Below, in pieces: positions 16,614 through 25,234 of a stretch of DNA of 64,000 nt. The translations under genes and the position numbers were made by a program. Source of the DNA: Sulfomarinibacter sp963733915 (GTDB lineage: Bacteria > Acidobacteriota > Thermoanaerobaculia > Thermoanaerobaculales > Sulfomarinibacteraceae); contig CAVTEP010000001.1 in NCBI GenBank assembly GCA_963733915.1, forward strand, positions 186,001 to 250,000, given 5' to 3'. Numbering within the stretch: the first letter of the stretch is position 1; each line of letters opens with the position of its first letter. Below the pieces are notes generated by a model that saw only the letters and a program-made list of their open reading frames with translations, was not told the origin of the DNA and did not search any database.

Positions 16614-17176
16614 GATGCCTCCCCACCGGGGTGCAGCCCCCTGTTGTGGAGTTTTTTCGCCAGTCGTTGCCGGGCCCGAAACAGCATGGATCGAATGCTC
16701 GCGGTCCGCAATCCGAGCGCCGTCGCGATCTCCTCGTGCGATGATCCCTCCACGTAAGCCAGCCACAGCATCTGCCGGTCATTTGGAGACAGCTCCGACA
16801 TGGCGCCACCGACGTCGGACCTGAGATGGACCGCCTCGACGTGGCTCGGTGCGGTGTCCCGCTCGGGCACCTCGTCGGTCTCCGGCCGCTTGCGTCGAAA
16901 ATGATCCCGCATGGCGTTGGTCGCGATACGGAAGAGATAGTTCTTGCGATGGTCGTCGTCCTCTCCCTCAAAGCCCGAACGGAGAAAGCGCAGGTAGGCC
17001 TCCTGGACGAGATCATCGGCCAACGCGAGATCGTCGCAGGCCCGGATCAGATAGGCGCGCAGCGGGCGTGCGGTGCGGTGGTGGAGGCGGCGAAAGGCCG
17101 CCTCATCCATCGCCACCGCCCGCGCCGCCGGATCCGCCGCGTGAGTTCGTGGCAGAGAAAGTGCCATCGGGATCAT
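16610..17176 (-). CDS. ECF-type RNA polymerase sigma factor
   Basis: 188 residues. Region 2 is AYLIRACDDLALADDLVQEAYLRFLRS with NYLFRIATNAMRDHFRRK; region 4 is LSPNDRQMLWLAYVEGSSHEEIATALGLRTASIRSMLFRARQRLAKKL, a complete helix-turn-helix. It should direct RNA polymerase to a stress or envelope regulon. The ATG at 17176 lacks a strong ribosome site and a second ATG three codons later is possible. The gene follows the membrane protein at 17206 by 29 bases and overlaps the anti-sigma gene. Confidence 0.93.
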   Translation of the reverse strand: MIPMALSLPRTHAADPAARAVAMDEAAFRRLHHRTARPLRAYLIRACDDLALADDLVQEAYLRFLRSGFEGEDDDHRKNYLFRIATNAMRDHFRRKRPETDEVPERDTAPSHVEAVHLRSDVGGAMSELSPNDRQMLWLAYVEGSSHEEIATALGLRTASIRSMLFRARQRLAKKLHNRGLHPGGEAS

Positions 17177-17205
17177 GACCGCCGGTACCCACGCCGCCTA
17201 CGGTA

Positions 17206-17676
17206 TCAAGCCTGGTCGTCCGCGGAACCGTTGACCAGACCCCATTTCTTTGAAAAGAAGTAGGCCGCCCCACTCGACGCCAGGAAGCCCAGGCCGAGAC
17301 TCAGACCCAGAACACCAACCACCGTAAAGGTGTCGAAGGTCTCGGGGAGCATGCTGCGCAGGACCAGGAACCCGACCGCCAGCAGACTCAAGACCGCTCC
17401 GGCTTGGAGGGCGCTGAGGATCCGGCCGTAGGGGTTGCCGCGCTCCTGGGTTGCAAAGGCAAACACATTCTCACTGGCGCCGCTGCGCAGGTACTCGACG
17501 GCTTCCGGCGACGAACCGAGCTTGTCGAGGAGCTTGTCCTGGAGGGCGTAGTGGTGCTTCATGTGCGCCCGGGTCTGGAAAAAGTTGAGCATCGTCTTGA
17601 AGGCCCAACCAAAAATCACAAACATCGTGGGCATGACGATGATCATGATCATGGCTTCTGCTTGTTGTCCGTCCAT
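17206..17676 (-). CDS. Small membrane protein upstream of sigma factor
   Basis: 156 residues. N-terminal membrane segment (MIMIIVMPTMFVIFGWAF), a soluble stretch (LQDKLLDKLGSSPEAVEYL), then two membrane segments near the C-terminus (ALQAGAVLSLLAVGFLVLR, VVGVLGLSLGLGFLASSGAAYFF). Family not recognised. GAGGAGG lies ahead of the start. Cotranscription with the ECF sigma and anti-sigma genes suggests a role in sensing or a target of that system. Confidence 0.8.
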   Translation of the reverse strand: MDGQQAEAMIMIIVMPTMFVIFGWAFKTMLNFFQTRAHMKHHYALQDKLLDKLGSSPEAVEYLRSGASENVFAFATQERGNPYGRILSALQAGAVLSLLAVGFLVLRSMLPETFDTFTVVGVLGLSLGLGFLASSGAAYFFSKKWGLVNGSADDQA

Positions 17677-17782
17677 GAGGTCCTCCTCGTATTTCAGTCA
17701 CCAGTCACTACGTGACGGCGCGCACGATGGTTAGCAGCCCCGTGGTATCATCCCGCATCGAAATACAGACGAGGAGACCCCA

Positions 17783-18358
17783 ATGAAAACGACCTTTTGC
17801 TGCGTAGCTCTGCTGACGGCTCTTGCCCTCGCCTTGCCGGCCACTTCGGCATCCGCCCAGGATGACTGGAAGTCCTTGAAACAGGAATCGAAAAGGATGA
17901 AGGTCGACGAGGCGGCAAAAGAGGCGTTGGAAAAGCTCTTCGCCGACAACCCGAAAGCCAAAAACCTGTACGAAAAGTCGTACGGCTGGGCGGTCTTTGA
18001 CAACCTCAAGCTGGCCTTCGGGTTCTCGGGCGGCGGAGGCAACGGCGTCGCGACGGTCAAGGAGACCGGTGAAAAGACCTACATGCAGATGGGTACCGCA
18101 GGGGTCGGCATCGGGCTCGGGGCCAACAAGTACCAGATTGTCTTCCTCTTCCAGGACTCCCAGACCTTTGACAGCTTTGTCAACAAAGGCTGGCAGGCCG
18201 ACGCTGGAGCAACTGCAGCCGCGGGAAAAAACGCTGCCGAGGTCAAGACCGACTTCAGCAACGGCCTGGCCATCTACCAGATGACCGAAAAGGGGCTGAT
18301 GGCCAACGCCGACATCGCCGGCACCAAGTACTGGAAGAACGACAAGCTGAATAAGTAA
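17783..18358 (+). CDS. SYLF-domain (Ysc84-like) lipid-binding exported protein
   Basis: 191 residues with signal peptide MKTTFCCVALLTALALALPA. The mature protein matches the SYLF/Ysc84 domain: NPKAKNLYEKSYGWAVFDNLKLAFGFSGGGGNGVA, then TYMQMGTAGVGIGLGANKYQIVFLFQD and FVNKGWQADAGATAAAG. Proteins of this family bind phosphoinositides or other lipids; the bacterial role is unknown, probably in the periplasm. It is divergent from the sigma factor operon, so could be one of its targets. The stop is directly followed by an AACGTT-type array. Confidence 0.9.
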   Translation: MKTTFCCVALLTALALALPATSASAQDDWKSLKQESKRMKVDEAAKEALEKLFADNPKAKNLYEKSYGWAVFDNLKLAFGFSGGGGNGVATVKETGEKTYMQMGTAGVGIGLGANKYQIVFLFQDSQTFDSFVNKGWQADAGATAAAGKNAAEVKTDFSNGLAIYQMTEKGLMANADIAGTKYWKNDKLNK

Positions 18359-18359
18359 A

Positions 18360-18402
18360 GAACGTTGGAACCTTAGAATGTTTGAACGTTAAAACGTTAA
18401 GA
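18360..18402. repeat. AACGTT array, copy 3 (convergent gene ends)
   Basis: AACGTT at 18361, then AACCTT and AATGTT variants, AACGTT at 18385 and 18393. It lies between the convergent SYLF and ferredoxin genes. Confidence 0.75.
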
Positions 18403-18420
18403 CCTGAAGACGTCAAGATA

Positions 18421-18735
18421 TCACCAATAGTCCGTGGTCAGGGTGACGGGGCCGCGGATGCGGGCGCAGCAGGCGAGGCGCTCGTTGTCACCCGCATGCT
18501 GGGCGCTGAGAATCTTGCGCTCCTCAGATCCTGCCGATGACAGGTTTTCAAGCCCGTCGAGAATCTGGACCCGGCAAAAGCCGCAGAGGGCGATGCCGTC
18601 ACAGGACTGGCCGAGAGGAAGAGCAGCCTGGAGCACCGCGTCCATCAGGACCGTGTCATGGGCCACCCGCACCTCGCGGCCCGAGGGCTCGCAGCGCACG
18701 GTCGCAACCTCGACCTTGAATTCCGAAAATCTCAC
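18421..18735 (-). CDS. 2Fe-2S ferredoxin
   Basis: 104 residues. The cluster ligands are visible as CDGIALCGFC (C-x5-C-x2-C) and a later Cys in RLACCARI, the adrenodoxin-type spacing rather than the plant-type C-x4-C. The GTG start overlaps the stop of the CoA-transferase gene (GTGA), so the two are cotranslated. It may pass electrons to or from the neighbouring dehydrogenase-like enzyme, but the partner is not shown by sequence. Confidence 0.9.
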   Translation of the reverse strand: MRFSEFKVEVATVRCEPSGREVRVAHDTVLMDAVLQAALPLGQSCDGIALCGFCRVQILDGLENLSSAGSEERKILSAQHAGDNERLACCARIRGPVTLTTDYW

Positions 18736-20030
18736 AGGAGATTTCTCTCTGAGGCGGCACGCTCGAGATCCTCGCGAAAGTCCGGGTGCGCGATGTCGAT
18801 GAGATCGCGTGCCCGTTCGCGCAGACTGCGCCCATAGAGATTGGCGATGCCGTACTCCGTGACCACATAGTGAACGTCGGCGCGGGTGGTGACGACGCCG
18901 GAGCCCGGGATCAGGGTGTCGACGAGGCGGGACAATGTCCCCCCCTTGGCGGTCGACGGCAGGGCGATGATGGGCACACCGTTCTTGGATCGAGCCGCGC
19001 CGCGGATGAAGTCGAGCTGACCTCCAAAGCCGGAGTAGATCCTGGTGCCGATAGAATCGGCGCAGACCTGACCGGTGAGGTCCACCGCCAGCGCGGAGTT
19101 GATGGCCACCATCTTGTCGTTGCGGGCCACCACGTAGGGATCGTTGACGTACTCGTTGGGGTGAAACTCCATGAACGGGTTGTTGTCGACGAAATCGAAG
19201 GCGCGCCGGGTGCCGATCACGAACGACGCGACGATCTTGCCGCGGTGAAGGCTCTTTTTTTCGTTGGTCACCACACCCGCCTCGAAGAGGTCAACGAGAC
19301 CGTCCGAGAACATCTCGGTGTGGACGCCGAGGTGCCTCTTGTCGCCGAGAAAATCGAGTACCGCATCGGGAATCTCGCCGATGCCCATTTGGATGGTGGC
19401 GCCATCGGTGATCAGCGAGGCGATGTTGCCGCCGATCTTGCGCGCCACCTCGGAAACCTCTGCCGACATCGGGTGCTCGATCAACCTTTCGTCCACCTCC
19501 ACCACCCTGGTGAGCTTGGAGACATGAACAAAGGAGTCGCCGAGGGTGCGCGGCATCTGCCGGTTGACCATCGCGATCACGGTGCGGGAGTGCTCGACGG
19601 CCGTCTTGGTGGCGTCAACGCCAACTCCATAGGAACAGAAGCCGTGCTCGTCCGGCGGCGAGATGTGGATCAGTGCCACGTCGACCGGCATCTGTCCGCG
19701 GGAAATCAGGGCCGGCACGTCGTGGAGATGGATGGGCACGAAGTCGGCCCGCCCATCGTTGACCGCGGCGCGGACGTTGCTGCCCGTAAAGAGCGAGCGG
19801 TGGCGGAAATGGCCCTCCATGCCGGGCGCCACATAGGGCGCCTCTGCGAGGGTCAGGATATGGACGACCTCCACGTCTTCGAGCTCGGGTGCCCGCGCCA
19901 CCATCGCTTCGATAAGCAGCGTCGGCGTGTTGCAACCGGGGTGGATCCAGACTCGATCGCCGGATCGGATGTCCTGGACCGCGCCTTCGGCGGTCGTCAC
20001 CCGATTGCGGTAGATACTGTTCCAATCCAT
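18732..20030 (-). CDS. Acetyl-CoA hydrolase/4-hydroxybutyrate CoA-transferase family protein
   Basis: 432 residues, right for the family. Features are SGDRVWIHPGCNTPT at the N-terminus, DVALIHISPPDEHGFCSYG, GATIQMGIGEIPDAVL with the Glu that forms the CoA thioester intermediate, HTEMFSDG, the CoA-binding-type glycine region SGFGGQLDFIRGA and the C-terminal YVVTEYGIANLYG. Transfers CoA between short acyl groups, or hydrolyses acyl-CoA; the exact acid is not predictable. GAGGGGG precedes the ATG, 9 bases after the alanine-dehydrogenase-like gene. Confidence 0.93.
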   Translation of the reverse strand: MDWNSIYRNRVTTAEGAVQDIRSGDRVWIHPGCNTPTLLIEAMVARAPELEDVEVVHILTLAEAPYVAPGMEGHFRHRSLFTGSNVRAAVNDGRADFVPIHLHDVPALISRGQMPVDVALIHISPPDEHGFCSYGVGVDATKTAVEHSRTVIAMVNRQMPRTLGDSFVHVSKLTRVVEVDERLIEHPMSAEVSEVARKIGGNIASLITDGATIQMGIGEIPDAVLDFLGDKRHLGVHTEMFSDGLVDLFEAGVVTNEKKSLHRGKIVASFVIGTRRAFDFVDNNPFMEFHPNEYVNDPYVVARNDKMVAINSALAVDLTGQVCADSIGTRIYSGFGGQLDFIRGAARSKNGVPIIALPSTAKGGTLSRLVDTLIPGSGVVTTRADVHYVVTEYGIANLYGRSLRERARDLIDIAHPDFREDLERAASERNLL

Positions 20031-20039
20031 CGTGCCCCC

Positions 20040-21152
20040 TCAGTCACCATCGATCCGGTGATAGGGCACGTTGAAGATCTTGGCCACGCCCTCGCGGAGA
20101 CAGTGACCGTCATAGGTGTAGGTGCCGCGTCGAATCGCCGGGTTGTCGCGGACCGCACGGTCGAAACCAACGTCGGCGATCTCCTCGACATAGGGCAACA
20201 TGGAGTTGGTGAGCGAACGGGTTGACGCGCGGGAGGCCGTGGACGGCAGGTTGGGCACGCAGAAGTGGATGATCCCGTCCACCTCGTAGGTGGGGTTGGA
20301 GAAGTCGGTCGGTCGCGAGGTCTCGCAACAACCGCCCTGATCGATCGACAGGTCCATGATGACCGAGCGCGGCTTCATGAGTTTGAGCATGTCGCGGGTG
20401 ACCAGGATCGGCGTCCGCTCGCCGTGCACCGCCACCGCGCACACCAGGATATCGGCAAAGGCGAGCGCCTTTTCGATCCGCGCCCGGGTGGCGATCATGG
20501 TCGGGATCTCGTCGAAGGTCATTTTCTGTACCCGCCGCAGCGCGTTGATGTCCTTGTCGAGCACCACCACGTGGGCGCCGATACCGCGGGCGAACTTCGC
20601 CGCCTCGCAGCCGAGGGTGCCGGCGCCGAGAATCACCATCGAGGCCGGCGGGATGCCCGGCGCGCCGCCGATCAGCAGTCCTTTGCCGCCGAACTCGTTG
20701 AGCACCAGCCCGGCGCCGATCGTCACCGCCAGACGGCCGGCGATCTCCGACATCGCCTCCAACACCGGCGCATGGCCTTCGTCGTCTTCGATGATTTCGT
20801 AACCGACCGTGGTGACTTTGCCTTCAAGCAGGTTTTTGAAGTAAGCCTCCGAAGCGACCGCCAGATGCCAGGCCGCGATCACCACCTGGCCCGGCTGATA
20901 GCCTTCACACTCCTCGGGGGTCGGAGGCGAAAGGCGAATCAGCATCTCGGAACGAAGTCGCACCTCCTCGTCCGAGTAGACCACCGTGGCGCCCACGTTC
21001 CGATACACCTCATTCGGGAAGCCCGCCTCGAGACCGGCGTCGTTTTCCACGTACACCCGGTGGCCCTTCTCGGTCAGCGCCCGCACCCCACCCGGGGTGA
21101 GACCGATGCGGTGCTCGAAGGGTCGACGGTCCTTGATCAGCCCGACATCCAT
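20040..21152 (-). CDS. Alanine dehydrogenase-like protein (AlaDH/PNT family)
   Basis: 370 residues, family length, with the start fixed by GGAGG five bases before ATG 21152. N-terminal block HRIGLTPGGVRAL, a Rossmann site VILGAGTLGCEAAKFARG, and IDQGGCCETSRPTDFSNPTYEVDG with HFCVPNLPS all match alanine dehydrogenases, which interconvert alanine and pyruvate plus ammonia using NAD. The catalytic His is kept (AAWHLA), but the family VKEP motif with its catalytic Lys is replaced by MLIRLSPPTPEE. The substrate may therefore differ. First gene of an operon with a CoA-transferase and a ferredoxin. Confidence 0.85.
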   Translation of the reverse strand: MDVGLIKDRRPFEHRIGLTPGGVRALTEKGHRVYVENDAGLEAGFPNEVYRNVGATVVYSDEEVRLRSEMLIRLSPPTPEECEGYQPGQVVIAAWHLAVASEAYFKNLLEGKVTTVGYEIIEDDEGHAPVLEAMSEIAGRLAVTIGAGLVLNEFGGKGLLIGGAPGIPPASMVILGAGTLGCEAAKFARGIGAHVVVLDKDINALRRVQKMTFDEIPTMIATRARIEKALAFADILVCAVAVHGERTPILVTRDMLKLMKPRSVIMDLSIDQGGCCETSRPTDFSNPTYEVDGIIHFCVPNLPSTASRASTRSLTNSMLPYVEEIADVGFDRAVRDNPAIRRGTYTYDGHCLREGVAKIFNVPYHRIDGD

Positions 21153-21213
21153 ACGTCCTCCAGCGGCTGTGCATTTGACCACATCCGCCAGCACGCGGCA
21201 ATGCGTCGGAATC

Positions 21214-21251
21214 AACGTTGTAACGTTAGAACGTTTAAACGTTTGAACGTT
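21214..21251. repeat. AACGTT array, copy 4
   Basis: AACGTT units at 21214, 21222, 21230, 21238 and 21246, spaced exactly 8 bases apart. It supplies the TAA stop of the minus-strand gene ending at 21235. Confidence 0.88.
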
Positions 21252-21924
21252 GTTCTCCGGTAGCGAAAGCCGAAAGGAGTTCGCGCACCATATTCAGGTC
21301 TTCCGTCGGGACGACAAGGACAAGCCGGATGACGAGGGAGGGACCGACACGCGCCCACTCGGTGGCCATCGACCACCTGAGGTCAGGCTGCGCCAGGAGG
21401 GCTTCGAGCTGGTTGGTGGCCTCCGGGTCGAATCCGATGGGATTGACCACCTCCGCCAGCGGGCGTTCGCGGCCAAGAGTCAACCAGACCACCGTCCTCC
21501 CCGCCAGAGCGCTCTGCGAAAGGACCAGGAAGAACCGATCGCCGAGCTCCTGCAAATGCGGTCCCAGCGCCAACATGACTGGCTCAGGATCGCTCGGCAG
21601 TCGATAGATCACGTTGTAGACGTCGTCGACGCGGTGCAGCGAGTCCGCGATTCGCACCACCACGTCGGTGAGACGACGACAAAATCCTGGCTCGGCCGGC
21701 GACGGTATGTCGAGACTGAGGTCGAGGCGGCAAACATCGGCGCCCGCCGTGGTGGTGAGCGGCGTTTGGTGGATTGTGGCGCTGATCTCGGTTCCGCGTC
21801 GCCACCTCCTCAGCCTTTGTATGAACATCGCAACTGGGGCGATCATCACCAGCGCCATCGCACCGGCGGCCGTCATCAGACACCCGCGGGATCCGGAATT
21901 TCGAAGCTCGCCAGGGTCAGCCAT
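21235..21924 (-). CDS. Membrane-anchored protein of unknown function
   Basis: 229 residues. One N-terminal membrane segment (LMTAAGAMALVMIAPVAMFI) and then a soluble domain of about 190 residues. Family not recognised. The C-terminal SNV and TAA stop come from the AACGTT array. Its ATG overlaps the end of the upstream membrane protein gene by 8 bases, so the two are cotranslated. Confidence 0.75.
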   Translation of the reverse strand: MADPGELRNSGSRGCLMTAAGAMALVMIAPVAMFIQRLRRWRRGTEISATIHQTPLTTTAGADVCRLDLSLDIPSPAEPGFCRRLTDVVVRIADSLHRVDDVYNVIYRLPSDPEPVMLALGPHLQELGDRFFLVLSQSALAGRTVVWLTLGRERPLAEVVNPIGFDPEATNQLEALLAQPDLRWSMATEWARVGPSLVIRLVLVVPTEDLNMVRELLSAFATGEQRSNV

Positions 21925-22900
21925 CGGCCTCAGGCGGAGTTGGTGTGAAGAGGTTCCGCAGTGTCCACAGGTAGGCGAGAAAAGAGGCCCATACGACGGC
22001 GTTGACCGCTGCCATCGGCCAGCCGGCGGGTATGCCGATCGCAGTCATCATCGCGGCCTGTTCCTCGGGAACGCCCAGGAGGGCGGCCATCGTTGCGAAA
22101 TCCATCCCGATAAGGGTTGCTGACGACGACAGACATCCGGCGAGGCTGAGGGCCATTCCGGCGTTCCACGCCCACGGCGCCCGCCGGAAGGTGCCGACCG
22201 CGATGGCCACGCAGGCGACAAGGGTGAGACTCCACAGGGCGGCCCCCGCCGCGCCCGTCAACACCGCGCCGAAGACGGGGAAAAGGAAATCGTAGGCCGG
22301 CATCAACAGGATCGAGAGCGCGCAGAGCAGCCAGACGATCGTCAGCGTCAGAAGGCGACGGGGACAGCGGTCGATCCACTGCGGTCCGGGATCACGAAGA
22401 CGGCAGGTGGCTGCCACGTGGGGCGAGCGGTAAAAGATCACCATTGCTCCCGGCAACACCACGTACACGAAACCGACGACTCCGAAAACCACGAGGTTGA
22501 CGATCAGGATCCAGCCGGGAGGCAAATCGGATCCGGCAGCCAGCTCGCGCATCATCGCAGGAACCACCAGCAAACCGATGGCCAGAGAGCAGAGGCCGGT
22601 CAGCAGCCAGATCCAGGATAGCGACAGCAGCAGCTCGCAGGCCCAGCGACGGGCGCGGATGGAGCCGATGCCGAGCCACCCAAAGACGCCCGCCGTCACC
22701 ACGTAGATCGCAGAGGCCGACAACGCCGAGCGGAGGTGGGAGCCGGCGCCCTCCGCCGATTCGCCGAGTATGACTGCCGCAAAGCTCAACGGCACCAGCA
22801 GGAGACAGAGACCGCCGATCAGGATCTCGACCACTCCGAAGACCACCAACCCGAGGCTGCGGTCCCTGTGCTCCGGCGCGATCTCGCCCGTCTCGCTCAT
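21917..22900 (-). CDS. Multi-pass membrane protein of unknown function
   Basis: 327 residues with about eight hydrophobic segments, for example LGLVVFGVVEILIGGLCLLL, ILIVNLVVFGVVGFVYVVL, LTLTIVWLLCALSILLM. No transporter or enzyme signature recognised. First gene of a two-gene unit with the overlapping 21235-21924 gene. Confidence 0.8.
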   Translation of the reverse strand: MSETGEIAPEHRDRSLGLVVFGVVEILIGGLCLLLVPLSFAAVILGESAEGAGSHLRSALSASAIYVVTAGVFGWLGIGSIRARRWACELLLSLSWIWLLTGLCSLAIGLLVVPAMMRELAAGSDLPPGWILIVNLVVFGVVGFVYVVLPGAMVIFYRSPHVAATCRLRDPGPQWIDRCPRRLLTLTIVWLLCALSILLMPAYDFLFPVFGAVLTGAAGAALWSLTLVACVAIAVGTFRRAPWAWNAGMALSLAGCLSSSATLIGMDFATMAALLGVPEEQAAMMTAIGIPAGWPMAAVNAVVWASFLAYLWTLRNLFTPTPPEADG

Positions 22901-22984
22901 CGTCAGCCGAGGATATCAGGCGGGATGCTCGGCGCGTCCCGGCGGCGCCGGATCCAGAGTGCACGCCTGAGCGGACCACATTTT

Positions 22985-23095
22985 AGGTATGAGAAAAGGA
23001 GAAAAGGAGAAGAGGAGAAAAGGGAACCGCCCCTTCCCCTCCGCACCTCTGCACCTTTTCTCCTTTTCGCCGAAGGGTGGGCGGGCGGAGGGTCC
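22985..23095. repeat. GGAGAAAA-type simple tract with GCCCACCC end
   Basis: GAGAAAAGGAGAAAAGGAG units at 22990-23025 and, inverted, CTTTTCTCCTTTTCGCCG at 23053-23072 followed by AAGGGTGGGCGGGCGG. The reverse complement of this right part matches 33967-34010. No gene lies in this 227-bp interval. Confidence 0.8.
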
Positions 23096-23127
23096 GGCCG
23101 TTGTGCTAGCGTTACGGCGGACGCACC

Positions 23128-24078
23128 ATGAAGCTCATCATCCAGATCCCGGCGTGGAATGAGGAAGAACAACTCCCGGCGACCCTGGCCGCACTTCCCG
23201 ATTCGGTCGAGGGCTTCGAGGAACTCGGGGTGCTGGTCATCGATGACGGCTCCGACGACCGCACCGCGGAGGTGGCGGCCGCTGCCGGCGCCGATGTGGT
23301 GCGGATGCCGGTTCATCGCGGCCTCGCGGTCGCCTTTTCAACCGGTATCAGGGCTTGTCTCGAGCGCGGCGCCGACGTCATCGTCAACACCGACGCCGAC
23401 AATCAGTACGACGCCCGCGACATCCCGGCCCTGGTGCGGCCGATCGTCGACGGTACGGCGCAGATGGTGATCGGCGATCGCCAGGTCGAGAGCCTGAGCC
23501 ACTTCTCGACCTCGAAACGGATGCTGCAGAAGCTCGGGTCCTGGGTTGTCAGGCGGCTGTCCAGGACCTCGGTGGGCGATGCCACCTCCGGCTTCCGCGC
23601 CGTCTCGAGAACCACGGCGCTCAAGCTCCACGTTTTTACCCGCTTCACCTACACCCTCGAGACCATTCTCCAGGCGGGTGAGGCCGGGCTCAAGGTTGTG
23701 TCGGTGCCGGTGCGAGTCAACCCGGGGTCCCAACGACCCTCGCGTCTCTTCCAGTCCGATCTCGGCTACGTCGTGAGATCGCTGGCCAGCATGGCCCGCA
23801 TCGTGACCCTTTACAACCCGCTGCGAACCTTCATCATGCTCGGCGCGGTCCCGATCGCCTGCGGAACGGTGCTTCTCCTCCGTTTTCTGTGGTTTTATGT
23901 CACCAGGATCTCACCTGCGGGCCATATTCAATCGCTGATCCTGGCGGTCATCCTGATCGTCACCGGCGCCCTGGTGTGGCTGGCCGGAGTTGTGGCCGAC
24001 CTCACCGCGGTCAACCGCCGGCTGCTCGAGGAGCAGGTGGAGCGATTGCGCGAAACGGGTCTCGAGGGCCCTCGTTGA
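23128..24078 (+). CDS. Family 2 glycosyltransferase (DPM1/DPMS-like)
   Basis: 316 residues. GT-A fold motifs are IPAWNEEEQLPATL, VLVIDDGSDDRTAEVA, NTDADNQYDARDIPALV (metal-binding DxD-type) and GDATSGFRAVSR, as in dolichyl/polyprenyl-phosphate mannosyltransferases. Two C-terminal membrane segments (FIMLGAVPIACGTVLLLRFL; LILAVILIVTGALVWLAGVV). Probably moves a sugar from a nucleotide sugar to a lipid carrier at the inner membrane. It is followed 7 bases later by a flippase-like gene. Confidence 0.93.
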   Translation: MKLIIQIPAWNEEEQLPATLAALPDSVEGFEELGVLVIDDGSDDRTAEVAAAAGADVVRMPVHRGLAVAFSTGIRACLERGADVIVNTDADNQYDARDIPALVRPIVDGTAQMVIGDRQVESLSHFSTSKRMLQKLGSWVVRRLSRTSVGDATSGFRAVSRTTALKLHVFTRFTYTLETILQAGEAGLKVVSVPVRVNPGSQRPSRLFQSDLGYVVRSLASMARIVTLYNPLRTFIMLGAVPIACGTVLLLRFLWFYVTRISPAGHIQSLILAVILIVTGALVWLAGVVADLTAVNRRLLEEQVERLRETGLEGPR

Positions 24079-24085
24079 GCGCCTG

Positions 24086-25054
24086 ATGAGAAATCCGGAT
24101 GACGAAAGGACCGGCCTCCGCGTTGCAGGACCTCTGGTCGGCGCCGCCGCATCCGCCGGATTGCTCGGAGCGGTCCTTGCAGTCGCCGGCCCTGCCGCCG
24201 TCGCCCGGTTGCTGGCATCCACCGACGGCTTGCTCCTGGCGCTGGCCCTCGTGATTTCGGCCGCCTTCCTGGCCGCGCGCGGGTTGCGGCTGCAGCTGCT
24301 GATGGAGCGCGGGCTTCTCGGGTGGCCACGAGCGGCCCTGACGGCGTCTGCGGCCCAGGCGGCGGCACTTTTTGCGCCACTGCGAACCGGCGAGCTGGCC
24401 CTTCCCTGGCTTCTGGCGAAGCACACGCAACGGAGCTTTTCGGCCTGTGTCGGCACCCTGCTCGCCGCTCGAACCCTTGATCTTGCAACCCTCGGACTCT
24501 GGGGCGGAGCAGCCGTGCTGGCCGTTCGCGGCTTCCGCGATCCCCTGGCGATCGGTATCTCGGTCGTCCTCCTGGCACCATCGCTCTTGCTGCCGCTGAC
24601 GCTCGCAGTTGCGGACCGGCTTGTGCTGCGGCTGCTGGCGCCGCGGGGCACGCGCGGCCGCCGCTGGGTCCGCCGGCTGCGGAGGGTCCGCCGCGAACTC
24701 GAGGCATTGCGTCGACGTCCCGCTCGCCTGGTCGGAGCCGCGGTCGTTTCACTCATCATGTGGGGCCTGCAGTGGGGCGTCGCCTGGATCCTGCTCGCGG
24801 CGATGGGCCATCGGTGGCCACCCGCCAAGGTCGTCGCGGGCGCCACCGCGGCCGCGGTGGCCAATCTGCTCCCGTTCAACCTGATCGGCAACCTCGGGAC
24901 GCTCGAGGCCGGTTGGACCGCCGCGTTCGCCTCTCTCGGGGTGTCGCTCGAGGTAGCAGCGGCGACCGGTCTTGCCGCCCATCTGTGGAGCCTGATCTTC
25001 GCCGCACTCTTTGGCGCACTGGCGTGGGCATTCCTTTCGGTCTCGACGAAATGA
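24086..25054 (+). CDS. Lysylphosphatidylglycerol-synthase-like transmembrane (flippase-like) protein
   Basis: 322 residues with about eight membrane segments and the pattern of the LPG synthase transmembrane/YbhN-type family (RGLRLQLLM, LFAPLRTGELALPWLL, LLPFNLIGNLGTLEAGWTAAF). No catalytic lysyltransferase domain. Coupled closely to the glycosyltransferase, so it probably helps move or place a lipid-linked sugar. The start is the first ATG after the upstream stop. Confidence 0.88.
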   Translation: MRNPDDERTGLRVAGPLVGAAASAGLLGAVLAVAGPAAVARLLASTDGLLLALALVISAAFLAARGLRLQLLMERGLLGWPRAALTASAAQAAALFAPLRTGELALPWLLAKHTQRSFSACVGTLLAARTLDLATLGLWGGAAVLAVRGFRDPLAIGISVVLLAPSLLLPLTLAVADRLVLRLLAPRGTRGRRWVRRLRRVRRELEALRRRPARLVGAAVVSLIMWGLQWGVAWILLAAMGHRWPPAKVVAGATAAAVANLLPFNLIGNLGTLEAGWTAAFASLGVSLEVAAATGLAAHLWSLIFAALFGALAWAFLSVSTK

Positions 25055-25158
25055 ACCCGAGCGGCCATGTTTCTATCGCGTGATGACGAAGATCTGAGCG
25101 ATCGTCCTGTCTCGTGACCCCCGGCACAGACGGAGGACATTTGTCGTAATAGCTTGGA

Positions 25159-25217
25159 AGGCGGAGGAACCAACTCCGACGCTGGACCGTTCCGCCGCCT
25201 TTGGGGTCGGCGGACCA
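25159..25217 (+). other. Structured leader before the beta-helix protein gene
   Basis: AGGCGGAGGAAC (25159-25170) pairs with GTTCCGCCGCCT (25189-25200), 11 pairs with one A-G mismatch, around an 18-base loop. A short GGTC/GACC hairpin follows at 25206-25217. It ends 17 bases before the start codon. No known riboswitch class recognised. Confidence 0.5.
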
Positions 25218-25234
25218 TAGGAAGGAGGGCGCCT

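Noticed and set aside
18786..20225. 479-codon plus-strand frame opposite the CoA-transferase gene
   Set aside because: The minus-strand gene has all family motifs; the antisense protein has none.
25141..25234. Leader suspected to be a cyclic-di-GMP or cyclic-di-AMP riboswitch because of GGAGGAACC
   Set aside because: The conserved joining segments and pairing order of either class are not present.
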